Assembly (NCBI GenBank): GCA_937958685.1
Contig: CALGNF010000084.1
Location: forward strand, 1 to 26,633
Source of the DNA: an uncultured Caryophanales bacterium
GTDB taxonomy: Bacteria; Bacillota_I; Bacilli_A; Izemoplasmatales; Hujiaoplasmataceae
DNA length: 26,633 bases
Direction of reading: 5' to 3'
Part shown: positions 14,744 through 23,791 of the stretch, piece by piece
Layout: each line of letters begins with the position of its first letter
How positions within the stretch are numbered: position 1 is the first letter of the stretch
Program-made: the position numbers and the translations under genes
Notes under the pieces: generated by a model
Seen by the model: only the letters and a program-made list of their open reading frames with translations
Database searches by the model: none
Told to the model about the DNA's origin: nothing

Positions 14744-17700
14744 ATGAACAGATACCTGTTGCGAAAACTGATGCAGATGCGCCTGTTGGTCCTTTTCGTT
14801 ATGGGCCTGATGACGCTGTCGCTGCTCTCGCTGTTTGTGGAAAAATCCAGCGCCATCCCGCCAGTGGACAACCATTTCGGCGACCTCATCGTCTTTGACG
14901 GCACCTATCCCTGGGAACAGCCCATGAGCGATCCCGGAAGTTCCGCTGATTATATCACTTATTCTGATCTGCGCGACACCCACTGCAAATACACAACGAC
15001 GCTTTCGGCTTGCGAGATTGCCGTTTGGGGCGTCGACGGTGAGGGTGGTGAAGACGACAAGATCATCAGATTCGATACCGCTGAGGAATTATACCGTTTC
15101 TCCGTGGATGTCTCGTATGAAGAGGTCTATCAGTCTTCCGACCCAAACGAGAATTATAAACTATCGGAGACAAAAGTCGAATTCCTGCTCGGACTCCATT
15201 ATGTTCTTGGCAACAACATCGACTATTCCGTTCTCGGTGCCAAGCGTTTCATCCCGATCGGCTATTTCTTCTATGATTCCCAGGAGGTTCTCTACGAGAA
15301 TGTCTTCACCGGCACGTTCGACGGCCAGGGCTTTGCCATCAGCAATCTCTATCTGGCCGACTACGAGCATCTCGTTCATGAAGAAGAAGTCAACGGCACC
15401 ATCGTCGATATCGCCTTGAGTCCTTATTACACGATGTTCACCATCAACGAAGGCACCATTAGGAATCTCGGACTGATCAATCCGACCTTGGAACTTTTGA
15501 CTCTGCATCTTAGCATCACCAAAGTCGCCAACCTGGTCGGTTTGAACAAAGGCATCGTCGACCATGTCTTCGTGATCGACAATCGCGCTTCCGTGCTCGA
15601 CGCCGGCATTCGCTACAACGTCGGCACTTCCAGCGCGACGTTCCAGGCCGCCGGCATGATCCATACCAACGAAGGCTATTTCACGGACTCCTATTATGTT
15701 TCCAAAGTCGTCGTGAACGGCTCCTACATCAACAAATTCATCAGCCAGCCGGTTCTCTACACCAACACCGGCACGATCGCCAACCTCGTCTATGATTCGT
15801 CGGTCTATCTCCTGCAGGTCCAGGTCGGAGCGCAAACCTTCAATGTCGCGACGCCGAACGCAAATGCTACTGGAGAGACGACAACGATTCTCAAATCGAC
15901 GGATTCCGCGCTCAATCAGGAAACCAACCACTGGTATTTCTATCCCAGCGACACCTATCCGCTCGCTCAGGGCTTGGAATATGACGAAGAGAATGAAGTC
16001 TATTATATCACCGACGCCATCGACCTCGCCTTTTTCTCGAGGCTGATCGCGTTCACAAGCGTCGCCAACGGCAACCTCTATGCCTATTCCGATTATCTTT
16101 TGACAAACAACATCGATATGGGCATTTTGGCCACGGGAGCGTATCGCACGCCGAACGTGACTTTCTACGGCTCCTTCTCCGGCGCCAACCCCGAGGGGGA
16201 GGATTTGAGCGACAACTTCTATATCCACAATCTCCAGATAACCACAGGCACGATCAGAGGCACAATCTATTATGCCGGTCTCTTCAGTTTGCTCGGGGCG
16301 AATAGCCACGTAAGCAACCTCAATATCTATGATTCCGCGATCGCGCTTAACGATACCGAAGGGTACTACAGCCGGACATTCTATATCGGCATGCTTGCCG
16401 GCAGGATCACCGCCGGCACGATCACCGACGTTCTGCTGGATGCCGATATCAATCTCGGGACCCAGGCGATCGGCGAGACCCACGCGGGCAGCCTTGTCGG
16501 CATGGCGTCCGGGACCATCGCCAGGGTGGCTTCCTATGGCGACATCGATGCCGGCAACCACACCTTCCAATCCGGATACAGTGTCAGACCCTTGTACTAC
16601 ATCGGCGGTGTGGTTGGCAGCGCCACCGGTCTCAAACTGAGCGCCACCGATCTTGTCAACCATGGCACGATCACCGGCTTCGGCACGCTGTCGACCTTCA
16701 ACCTGGCTACGGGCATGAACACGATCGACATCAAGATCGGCGGTGTCATCGGCTACATCCTTAATGTAACCGACGCGATCCATGCTTTCACCAACATTGC
16801 CAACAAGGGCGACATCTATTTAAGAAGCGTTATCTTTAGCGCTTCCAGTCCCACTTTGCCCTCACGGCAACGCGTTGGCGGCGTGTTTGGAGAAGTGGGC
16901 GGGTTGGCTCCGGTTCTAGAAGAAGACGGCCAACATAGATTTGCCAATTTCTATAACGAGGGTACTGTTCATGCCGCATATGCCTCAGGAACATCTTTCA
17001 TCCGTTCCGCCGGCATCGGTGTTAGTAATACCACGGCCGCGGTTGAATACGCCTTGATGTTCAACCATGGCAACTTCGATTACAATACTACGGGAGCATC
17101 AGCTGCAAACCAATTGTTCCACTACACGGCAACCATATCCGATGTGGGAAGCGTTGGCATAACGCTCACGCGGGTCTACAATTATGGCAGCTTCACTTAT
17201 GACAACGCCTATTATGCCAATGTTTCGCCATTTTTCCATTCTGTCAACGACAACAACACCTTGATCAGATACAGCGCCAACTACGGTGACATAACCTTCA
17301 TTAACAACAATGGTGCGACGACGATCACGATGACGACACAGATGTCTGTGGCTGGGATCACGACCAGTGCAAATGTCAGTTTCCTGAATGTCATCAATGA
17401 TGGCGATATCACGATTGTCAACGTCAGTGTCGCGACATATACGATGTATGTCGCCGGTTTGGCAACGAACCTGTCCAGTGGGAAGTATATCAAGAATTCC
17501 ATCAATCAAGGCAAGATAACCGTTGCCTATATTAATTCGGGAACCAGTGGTTATCCAAACATCTATATCGGTGGCCTTGTCAATGGCAATTACTCCGGAG
17601 ACCTCCATGAGTCATGGCAGTCGGAAACTCAACCTAAGGCCGCAATTGGCATCATAAATTCACTTAATTATGGTGAAATAACCACAACATATTCCTCAAC

Positions 17701-20700
17701 CTATCTGGGAATACGCAATCGCAGCAACACCTTTGTCGGGGGCATCGCGACGATGAATGCCGGCTCGATCCAAGACAGCGCCAACCTTGGAGACTTGCGG
17801 GTCTATAACTCGTCAACTTCGGGCACCACCACACTGTCAACGGGATCATATACCGCCAACCGCGTTCAGACATACACACACGGTGTGACAGTCGGTGGCA
17901 TCGTCGGCATCACTTTGACGGGCAACGCAAGGGTCTATGACACAGCCAATAACGGCGACATCATCGCTTTGGCTTACCGTTACGTCAGATCCGGGGGCGT
18001 GATTGCCGTCAGCCTCTATGCCGAAGCCTTGGCCGGAGGCATCACTTCAGGTACCCATGGCCTCGAAACCACAGTCAGTGATTCAATCTTGCTTAACGGA
18101 ATGAACTTCGGCAATATCGCCGCGGTTTCCTTCGTAATAGGAGCCTATAGCACATCATCCTACACCACTTCGATCACCACGCTTCGTTATGGAACAGGCG
18201 ACCCATTGGGGGGAACCACCGGCATTGCAGTATATCCGAATACGACTATCGGCTCCAATGATCGCCCTGGCGTCTACGCCGCTGCCGGTGGTGTTGTCGG
18301 CTATGGTCTCTCAGTTATGAAGAATATGCTCAATCATGGAACGATTTCCGGTACCGACGTTGCCGGCGGCATCGTGGGAGCCACATATGTCGAAGGTGCT
18401 GAAGCCACCTTGACGACAGTCGTCGACATTAATACGGCCATCAACTATGGTAACATCAAAGCGATTTCCACATCATCTTACGTTTCAATTGACAAGGAAG
18501 CATTATCATACGCCAATGTATCGTCGTATTTCTTGGCCGATGGAAACACTACGATTTTTCCCGCAAGTTATGGCGTCGACTTCCCGAGCACCAAACGCGG
18601 TTTCGGCGGGATCTTCGGCCGTCTCCAACGAGGTGTCCGTGGCGTCATGTCGACCGACGGTGGCAGCTTCGACTTCATCGTCAACGCCAATCCCAATATC
18701 GATCTCGTCGGTCGCCTTGACCAGGACTATGCTTTCACCAATTCCGCTCGTTATTTCCAGTTTTATGATGCGATCTACTATTCAGCGCGGTTGAACGATA
18801 CAACCCAAGCTGTTTTTACAGGCTTCCAGTATTATTATCTGTTGATCACCGCCCGAACTGGAACCAGGGCTCCTTACTCTTATACCGCGACGATTGTTGA
18901 TGTCTATGAACAGATCGGATGCGTGGCAACGCTGACCGGCAGTCCCAACACACCGGGATACACATTCACATCATCGCAAGCGATCACGGTTGGCAGTTAT
19001 ACGCTCAGATACAGCAACGGTCTTGGTGTAGATTGGATCACCGAAAATCCCAGCGACCCAAATATTACCGACATGGACACCCAATACATGTATGATGCGG
19101 ATTTCCCGATGCGAACCGAAGTCGCTCTTCAAGAATATATTTATTATATGGAAAACGACCTGTTGGCATCACGATTCACAAGCGCCCGTCCCTATGGGAT
19201 GTATGTCCTGTCGACTACAGCCGGTTCAACTTTCGGTGCGGTTTTGCCAGCCAATATCAATCTCGACAAGATGCGCCCCATTGATGAGGATTATGAGGGG
19301 GAGATTTCGCTCTTCATAGATTATGACAACGTTTCTCCAATATATACTGCGGCATTGGCGTCAGGTGTCGTCAGCGCCTATAATTCCCTGCGGCAAACGA
19401 TTTTCAACGACAAGGCTGAACTGATACCGAGCGACTCGGTTTCGCTGACGCTGACCGAGGACGGTGGCAGTGAAACAATCTTGACCGGCGGGGCTGTTGA
19501 TTATGTTAACAAGATTGTCAGTTACACGATTTCCATGGAAGCGTTCCAAGCAAGCCAGACGACCGCCGCTTACGCGGTCACGAGCGCGCTCACATCCGCT
19601 TTTGCACTGGTTGCCGTAAGAGTCGACGACTATTACGGCTACCCGCCATCACAGGCTGAATTGGAGGCGTTCCGCGCGTTGTTGCTGGCCGCCGGTGAAG
19701 TGGCGATATCCACTGCATATCCGGCCCAACTTGAAGTCACTCTGCCGGATAAAACGATCACGACAGCTGTTACTCTGTCATTGGGCTTTATCTCAGTTTA
19801 CTCCGAGGCGTTTGTCGGTGACGACTTGTTCGCTCATCCGCAATACTACAATGATTATGAAGTCGAAATAACGTTCACGCCGGGAATCGAATATGCCGGC
19901 GGCACGACCGCCCTCACCGGCGCCGCTTTCGACGGCGGCAGCCTTGAGGACGTTTCCGCTTCTTCGACGGATGTCAGGTCGTTCGGCGATGTCGGATCCT
20001 CCGGCAGCCTCAGGCTCGTCTTCACCGATACGAATAACGTGTTCACTTTGGGATATGATTTCAAGAGTTATTTCACACTCAAATTTAACGACGGGACCAT
20101 CGTGCCTGCGGAATACTACACGGTGACGAGCGTACCGACTGTCATCGATTCGGGAACCGGCACCTATGAAATCACCTTCACATTTTTGGGAACCACGCGG
20201 ATGGGAGATTATTACTTCGAGTATCGCTACTTCCCGACATCCACACTGAAAACCGTCTATTTCGACAAAGCCGCTTCTTCCGCCAAAGCGATTTTGAATT
20301 TCAGTCACTATTCGATTCTGTCATCGAAAACCATCGATGGTTTGTCGCTCTCATCTTACGTCAATCTCGGATTCGTCCTCGACATCGACAGCAACACGGA
20401 CAATTTCACCGAAAACATCAATGGTTCGCTGCCGTCCTATCAGTCCAACAAGACCTATGACATCAGTTTCATGACAGCGGGAACCTTTGCGATCAGTCCG
20501 TTTGCGGAAGTCACGAGTTCAAGGCTGGTGAGTGTCGCCTACGCTAATGGATACAAGGACTACACGATCGAATACATCATCAGGGCCGAGGACAACACTA
20601 CCAACACTTATACCCATCATGTCTATGAACGGACCATCGACTTTGTATCTGTCCTTCGCAATGGCAACGAAACCGATCCTTCGGAAGTGTATGCCGCCCG

Positions 20701-22030
20701 TGAGGATAATTTGACAACCTTCACCGTTGATTTGGGTTTAGATCAGAATCTTGATCTTTACAATCTCGCCGCCGGCAACGACTCCTATTTCACGGTCGAG
20801 GTCACGGCGACGAGCCTGGACACGCTCGTGGTCTACGATCCCGAAGACATCATCGGTTTGACCTACTCTGTCAATGACTACCTGATGATCTACATGGATT
20901 TCGACACGATCCCGGGAATCTACACCTTCCAATTCTATTTCTACAGGGATGGCACCTCGAACTACGTCACCCTGGCCACGACGCTCGTCATCACCAAGGT
21001 CGAAGGTATCAGCGCCTACCTGACGGACATCCGCTTCTCCCAACTGGCCTTCGAGACTTCCTATCCGGACATGTTCACGACGAATGCCGCCGGCGTGGTC
21101 AACACCGATTATTATCCGGCCGTTTATTTCGCCGGCATCGACTATGACGGCGCCGACACCGCGGGATACCAATATTTCAAGGTCGCGGGCAAAGTTTCCA
21201 AGGTGCCCCTTGAACAATACGTGCCGTTTATGTTAGATTATTTACCGTACGGAGCCACGATCGCCCGTTATGCCTACAACAATGGCTGGTACTGGACCGA
21301 CGAGGTCGGATACGGAGCCTCCTCTGAGGAACAAAGCGTGCTTCTCGCCAACTTCACCGTCTTTCCCGACACTGGCCTCGAACCAGGCGAGAACGAGGAA
21401 GTGATGATTCTCTACCGGGTCACTTCCGAAGATGAAAACCACTTTGTCTACTACTTCATCACCGTCACCGACGTCGAATTCAACGCCACCTTCATCTTCG
21501 ACATCTATTATTGCACCGGAGCGGGAGAGGAAACCTGCACCCTGGCTTCCGAAAGCGTTGATTTCACCGAACAGATGGTCATCATCACCGTCAAGAACTA
21601 TGCGATGCTGCTCGAGGGCGAACCCGCTGACGATACGATCGTCAACGTCAACAATCCCGTTGACTATCCATTGTTCGACGAGATCGACCACCTGATCAGC
21701 ATCACGACACAATTCTTCTATACTTACTCCGCACCCTACAAATACAGTTTCGCCCGCAACCGCAGCGGTTTCTTCATCTTTGATGTCGTGTTACCCGTGG
21801 ATGCCTATTTCCACCAACTCTATACCTATGACATCGAATTTGGCGAATACACCCTCAACGAGGCCGATGATTACATCGACGGACTGCAGGGAAGGTACTT
21901 CTACATCGGTCCCTCGACCAGGAACCGTTCGCGGCGTTTCAATGTCTATATCAGGGAACTTGAGGAAGTGTCGACCGACAGACCGTGGGGCCTGTTCGAC
22001 TTCTTCCGTTCCTGGGGCAACAATGACTAA
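14744..22030 (+). CDS. Giant secreted beta-helix-type surface protein
   Basis: The 2428-residue protein begins with a signal peptide (basic MNRYLLRKLMQMR, hydrophobic core, SSA cleavage site near residue 37). AGGAGGTG five bases upstream fixes the ATG. Residues ~185-1310 contain GLUG-like and right-handed-helix-like repeats: GTFDGQGFAISNLYL, IRNLGLINP, THAGSLVGMASG, YIGGVVGSATG, VAGGIVGATY, and many N-x-G-[DEKNT]-I turns. Residues ~1310-2428 look like successive beta-sandwich segments with many Tyr/Asp/Thr. There is no LPXTG, C-terminal membrane helix or dockerin; the end is DRPWGLFDFFRSWGNND. I infer an adhesin or matrix protein exported by the Sec route. No specific ligand or enzyme motif is recognised. 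Confidence 0.7.
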   Translation: MNRYLLRKLMQMRLLVLFVMGLMTLSLLSLFVEKSSAIPPVDNHFGDLIVFDGTYPWEQPMSDPGSSADYITYSDLRDTHCKYTTTLSACEIAVWGVDGEGGEDDKIIRFDTAEELYRFSVDVSYEEVYQSSDPNENYKLSETKVEFLLGLHYVLGNNIDYSVLGAKRFIPIGYFFYDSQEVLYENVFTGTFDGQGFAISNLYLADYEHLVHEEEVNGTIVDIALSPYYTMFTINEGTIRNLGLINPTLELLTLHLSITKVANLVGLNKGIVDHVFVIDNRASVLDAGIRYNVGTSSATFQAAGMIHTNEGYFTDSYYVSKVVVNGSYINKFISQPVLYTNTGTIANLVYDSSVYLLQVQVGAQTFNVATPNANATGETTTILKSTDSALNQETNHWYFYPSDTYPLAQGLEYDEENEVYYITDAIDLAFFSRLIAFTSVANGNLYAYSDYLLTNNIDMGILATGAYRTPNVTFYGSFSGANPEGEDLSDNFYIHNLQITTGTIRGTIYYAGLFSLLGANSHVSNLNIYDSAIALNDTEGYYSRTFYIGMLAGRITAGTITDVLLDADINLGTQAIGETHAGSLVGMASGTIARVASYGDIDAGNHTFQSGYSVRPLYYIGGVVGSATGLKLSATDLVNHGTITGFGTLSTFNLATGMNTIDIKIGGVIGYILNVTDAIHAFTNIANKGDIYLRSVIFSASSPTLPSRQRVGGVFGEVGGLAPVLEEDGQHRFANFYNEGTVHAAYASGTSFIRSAGIGVSNTTAAVEYALMFNHGNFDYNTTGASAANQLFHYTATISDVGSVGITLTRVYNYGSFTYDNAYYANVSPFFHSVNDNNTLIRYSANYGDITFINNNGATTITMTTQMSVAGITTSANVSFLNVINDGDITIVNVSVATYTMYVAGLATNLSSGKYIKNSINQGKITVAYINSGTSGYPNIYIGGLVNGNYSGDLHESWQSETQPKAAIGIINSLNYGEITTTYSSTYLGIRNRSNTFVGGIATMNAGSIQDSANLGDLRVYNSSTSGTTTLSTGSYTANRVQTYTHGVTVGGIVGITLTGNARVYDTANNGDIIALAYRYVRSGGVIAVSLYAEALAGGITSGTHGLETTVSDSILLNGMNFGNIAAVSFVIGAYSTSSYTTSITTLRYGTGDPLGGTTGIAVYPNTTIGSNDRPGVYAAAGGVVGYGLSVMKNMLNHGTISGTDVAGGIVGATYVEGAEATLTTVVDINTAINYGNIKAISTSSYVSIDKEALSYANVSSYFLADGNTTIFPASYGVDFPSTKRGFGGIFGRLQRGVRGVMSTDGGSFDFIVNANPNIDLVGRLDQDYAFTNSARYFQFYDAIYYSARLNDTTQAVFTGFQYYYLLITARTGTRAPYSYTATIVDVYEQIGCVATLTGSPNTPGYTFTSSQAITVGSYTLRYSNGLGVDWITENPSDPNITDMDTQYMYDADFPMRTEVALQEYIYYMENDLLASRFTSARPYGMYVLSTTAGSTFGAVLPANINLDKMRPIDEDYEGEISLFIDYDNVSPIYTAALASGVVSAYNSLRQTIFNDKAELIPSDSVSLTLTEDGGSETILTGGAVDYVNKIVSYTISMEAFQASQTTAAYAVTSALTSAFALVAVRVDDYYGYPPSQAELEAFRALLLAAGEVAISTAYPAQLEVTLPDKTITTAVTLSLGFISVYSEAFVGDDLFAHPQYYNDYEVEITFTPGIEYAGGTTALTGAAFDGGSLEDVSASSTDVRSFGDVGSSGSLRLVFTDTNNVFTLGYDFKSYFTLKFNDGTIVPAEYYTVTSVPTVIDSGTGTYEITFTFLGTTRMGDYYFEYRYFPTSTLKTVYFDKAASSAKAILNFSHYSILSSKTIDGLSLSSYVNLGFVLDIDSNTDNFTENINGSLPSYQSNKTYDISFMTAGTFAISPFAEVTSSRLVSVAYANGYKDYTIEYIIRAEDNTTNTYTHHVYERTIDFVSVLRNGNETDPSEVYAAREDNLTTFTVDLGLDQNLDLYNLAAGNDSYFTVEVTATSLDTLVVYDPEDIIGLTYSVNDYLMIYMDFDTIPGIYTFQFYFYRDGTSNYVTLATTLVITKVEGISAYLTDIRFSQLAFETSYPDMFTTNAAGVVNTDYYPAVYFAGIDYDGADTAGYQYFKVAGKVSKVPLEQYVPFMLDYLPYGATIARYAYNNGWYWTDEVGYGASSEEQSVLLANFTVFPDTGLEPGENEEVMILYRVTSEDENHFVYYFITVTDVEFNATFIFDIYYCTGAGEETCTLASESVDFTEQMVIITVKNYAMLLEGEPADDTIVNVNNPVDYPLFDEIDHLISITTQFFYTYSAPYKYSFARNRSGFFIFDVVLPVDAYFHQLYTYDIEFGEYTLNEADDYIDGLQGRYFYIGPSTRNRSRRFNVYIRELEEVSTDRPWGLFDFFRSWGNND
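16538..18458 (+). repeat. Coding repeats with N-x-G-[DEKNT]-[IFLV] turns
   Basis: About fifteen diverged copies lie in the giant protein, for example SYGDI (16538), VNHGTI, ANKGDI, YNEGTV, FNHGNF, YNYGSF, ANYGDI, INDGDI, INQGKI, LNYGEI, ANLGDL, ANNGDI, MNFGNI, LNHGTI and INYGNI (near 18441). They recur every 35-75 residues, many preceded by a GG-[IV]-[VI]-G turn. This is the usual look of stacked beta-helix coils. The copies differ at the DNA level and are not recent tandem duplications. Confidence 0.75.
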
Positions 22031-22047
22031 AGAGGCGGTGTCACCGA

Positions 22048-23781
22048 TTGCGTAAGAAACGAGTCAGGAACATCCACAACACCATCTCGCGCCGAATCGT
22101 CAGCCTGACGGTCTTTCTCGATGCGCTTTTCCTCGTCATCACCATGGCTGTTTTAGCCTTCCTGTACATCGAGAAACTCGAAGCAGATCCCGGTGTCGGT
22201 CTCGAAGCGCTGTTTCTGATCCTGGTCGGCGTCATCCTTATGCTCATGCTGCTCGTATCCCTGATCCTCTCCCGCAAGATCTGCGCCATCCTCTCGCCGA
22301 TCAACGATGTCGTCGATGCGATCGGCGAGATCCAGCGGGGCAACTACAATCTCAACATTCCCGTCAAGGATAACAATGAGTTCAAGATCGTGGCGGACGC
22401 GCTCAACATCATGTCCAGGGAGATCAGCAAACAGGTCGAACTCGTCTACCAGAGCTTCGCCTACGATTCGCTGACCGGGCTCAAGATCCTCAAGGCCAGC
22501 CATCAGGATGTCGATGACATCCTCCTGAAGGAAAAAGACAAGATGGCGGTTTGTCTGCTGGAAATCGGCAACCTTAAAAGCATCGCCGTGACCAAGGGCC
22601 AACCGGTCGTCGAGGAGTTGGTGCAGAAGATCGCCAGTCGCCTTGGCGTCTTCGTCAACAACCAGGAGTTCATCTTCAGCAATTCCGGCAATGAACTCGT
22701 TTTCTTGCTTTCCGGCGTCCGTTCGCTCGAAAAAGTCGAGACCGACGTCAACAAGCTGCTCGACATGTTCAAAGAACCGCTGGACATCAAGAATTACAAA
22801 GTCGAGGTCCATCTCAACATCGGCATCGCCATCTATCCCTCGGACGGCAAGGAGATCGCCGGGCTGATCAAGAAATGCGACACCGCGCTCTTCAAGGCGC
22901 GCCAGGCCGGGGCCGGCAAGTTTGTCTTCTACAACGAACAGCTGGTCCGCGAGGTCAACTACAAACAACAGATCTACGAGCAGTTGGCGCAAGCCATCAA
23001 AAACCAGCAGCTGTATCTCAAATACCAGCCGCTGATCGACAACAAGAACGAGATTTACGGCTTTGAGGCGCTGGTCCGCTGGAAATCCCCGACTTTGGGT
23101 GAAATCAGCCCGCAGATCTTCGTCGCCAACGCCGAAGAATCGCACCTGATCATCCCGATCGGCAACTGGATCCTGCGCGAGGCCTGCAAGGCCCAGATGG
23201 AACTCAAGCGGCGTTTTGACAGAAAATTCGTCATCAGCGTCAATGTCAGCCCCGTGCAGCTGATGCAAAAGGATTTCATCGAAAGTCTCCGCCAGGTCGT
23301 GCGGGAGACGGAAATCGATCCCAACTACCTGGTTCTGGAAGTCACCGAGGGTGTGCTCATCGAATCCTCGATCTATCTGGAGGAGATCATCGAGTACCTC
23401 CACCAGATCGGCGCCAAGATCGCCCTCGATGACTTCGGCACCGGCTACGCCTCCCTGACCTATCTCAAGCAGATTCCCTTCGACAATCTCAAGATCGACA
23501 AGACGTTCGTCGACGGCATCTTCGGACCGAAGAAGGATCACGCGATCATCGCGACGATCGTCCAACTCGTCCACAGCCTCGACATCAAGGTCATCGCCGA
23601 AGGCGTCGAGAAACGCAAGCAATACGAATATCTCAAACAGATCGCCACGGACGTGTTCCAAGGCTTTCTGTTCTCCAAGCCGTTGACATTTGACGAGACA
23701 GCGCACTATGTCGACCAGTTCTACAAAGTCGCCAAGGGCAAACGCATCGACGTCTTTGCCGGCAAAGACTTCTATGATTGA
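22048..23781 (+). CDS. Membrane HAMP-GGDEF(degenerate)-EAL c-di-GMP phosphodiesterase
   Basis: The 577-residue protein has two membrane helices (about 17-40 and 54-74), a HAMP linker (75-130), a GGDEF domain with SGNEL at 213-217 in place of GGDEF, and an EAL domain. The EAL site looks complete: Glu340 (FEALVRW), Asn399 (VNVSP), Glu431/Glu434 (LEVTE), Asp461-Asp462 in loop 6 (DDFGTGYASL), Lys482 (LKIDK), Glu518/Glu521 (AEGVE) and Gln538 (FQGFLFSKP). It should hydrolyse c-di-GMP to pGpG but not make it. Start is TTG 22048 behind AGAGGCGGTG; no better start is in frame. It follows the giant gene by 17 bases and should be controlled by the upstream c-di-GMP riboswitch. Confidence 0.9.
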   Translation: MRKKRVRNIHNTISRRIVSLTVFLDALFLVITMAVLAFLYIEKLEADPGVGLEALFLILVGVILMLMLLVSLILSRKICAILSPINDVVDAIGEIQRGNYNLNIPVKDNNEFKIVADALNIMSREISKQVELVYQSFAYDSLTGLKILKASHQDVDDILLKEKDKMAVCLLEIGNLKSIAVTKGQPVVEELVQKIASRLGVFVNNQEFIFSNSGNELVFLLSGVRSLEKVETDVNKLLDMFKEPLDIKNYKVEVHLNIGIAIYPSDGKEIAGLIKKCDTALFKARQAGAGKFVFYNEQLVREVNYKQQIYEQLAQAIKNQQLYLKYQPLIDNKNEIYGFEALVRWKSPTLGEISPQIFVANAEESHLIIPIGNWILREACKAQMELKRRFDRKFVISVNVSPVQLMQKDFIESLRQVVRETEIDPNYLVLEVTEGVLIESSIYLEEIIEYLHQIGAKIALDDFGTGYASLTYLKQIPFDNLKIDKTFVDGIFGPKKDHAIIATIVQLVHSLDIKVIAEGVEKRKQYEYLKQIATDVFQGFLFSKPLTFDETAHYVDQFYKVAKGKRIDVFAGKDFYD

Positions 23782-23791
23782 GGTGGTAATT

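Noticed and set aside
15161..16783. 540-codon open frame on the minus strand
   Set aside because: Antisense to the giant surface protein gene, low-complexity Asp/Val/Gly-rich product, no start signals.
17089..17100. TGAS in the giant protein as a possible ApbE flavinylation site
   Set aside because: The preceding Asp is not at the expected spacing and there is no FMN-binding domain around it; a chance match in a Thr/Ala-rich repeat.
21960..22030. Sortase signal at the end of the giant protein
   Set aside because: I looked for LPXTG followed by a hydrophobic helix and basic tail; none is present.
22153..23706. 517-codon open frame on the minus strand
   Set aside because: Antisense to the GGDEF-EAL gene with no recognisable domain; same codon-bias shadow effect.
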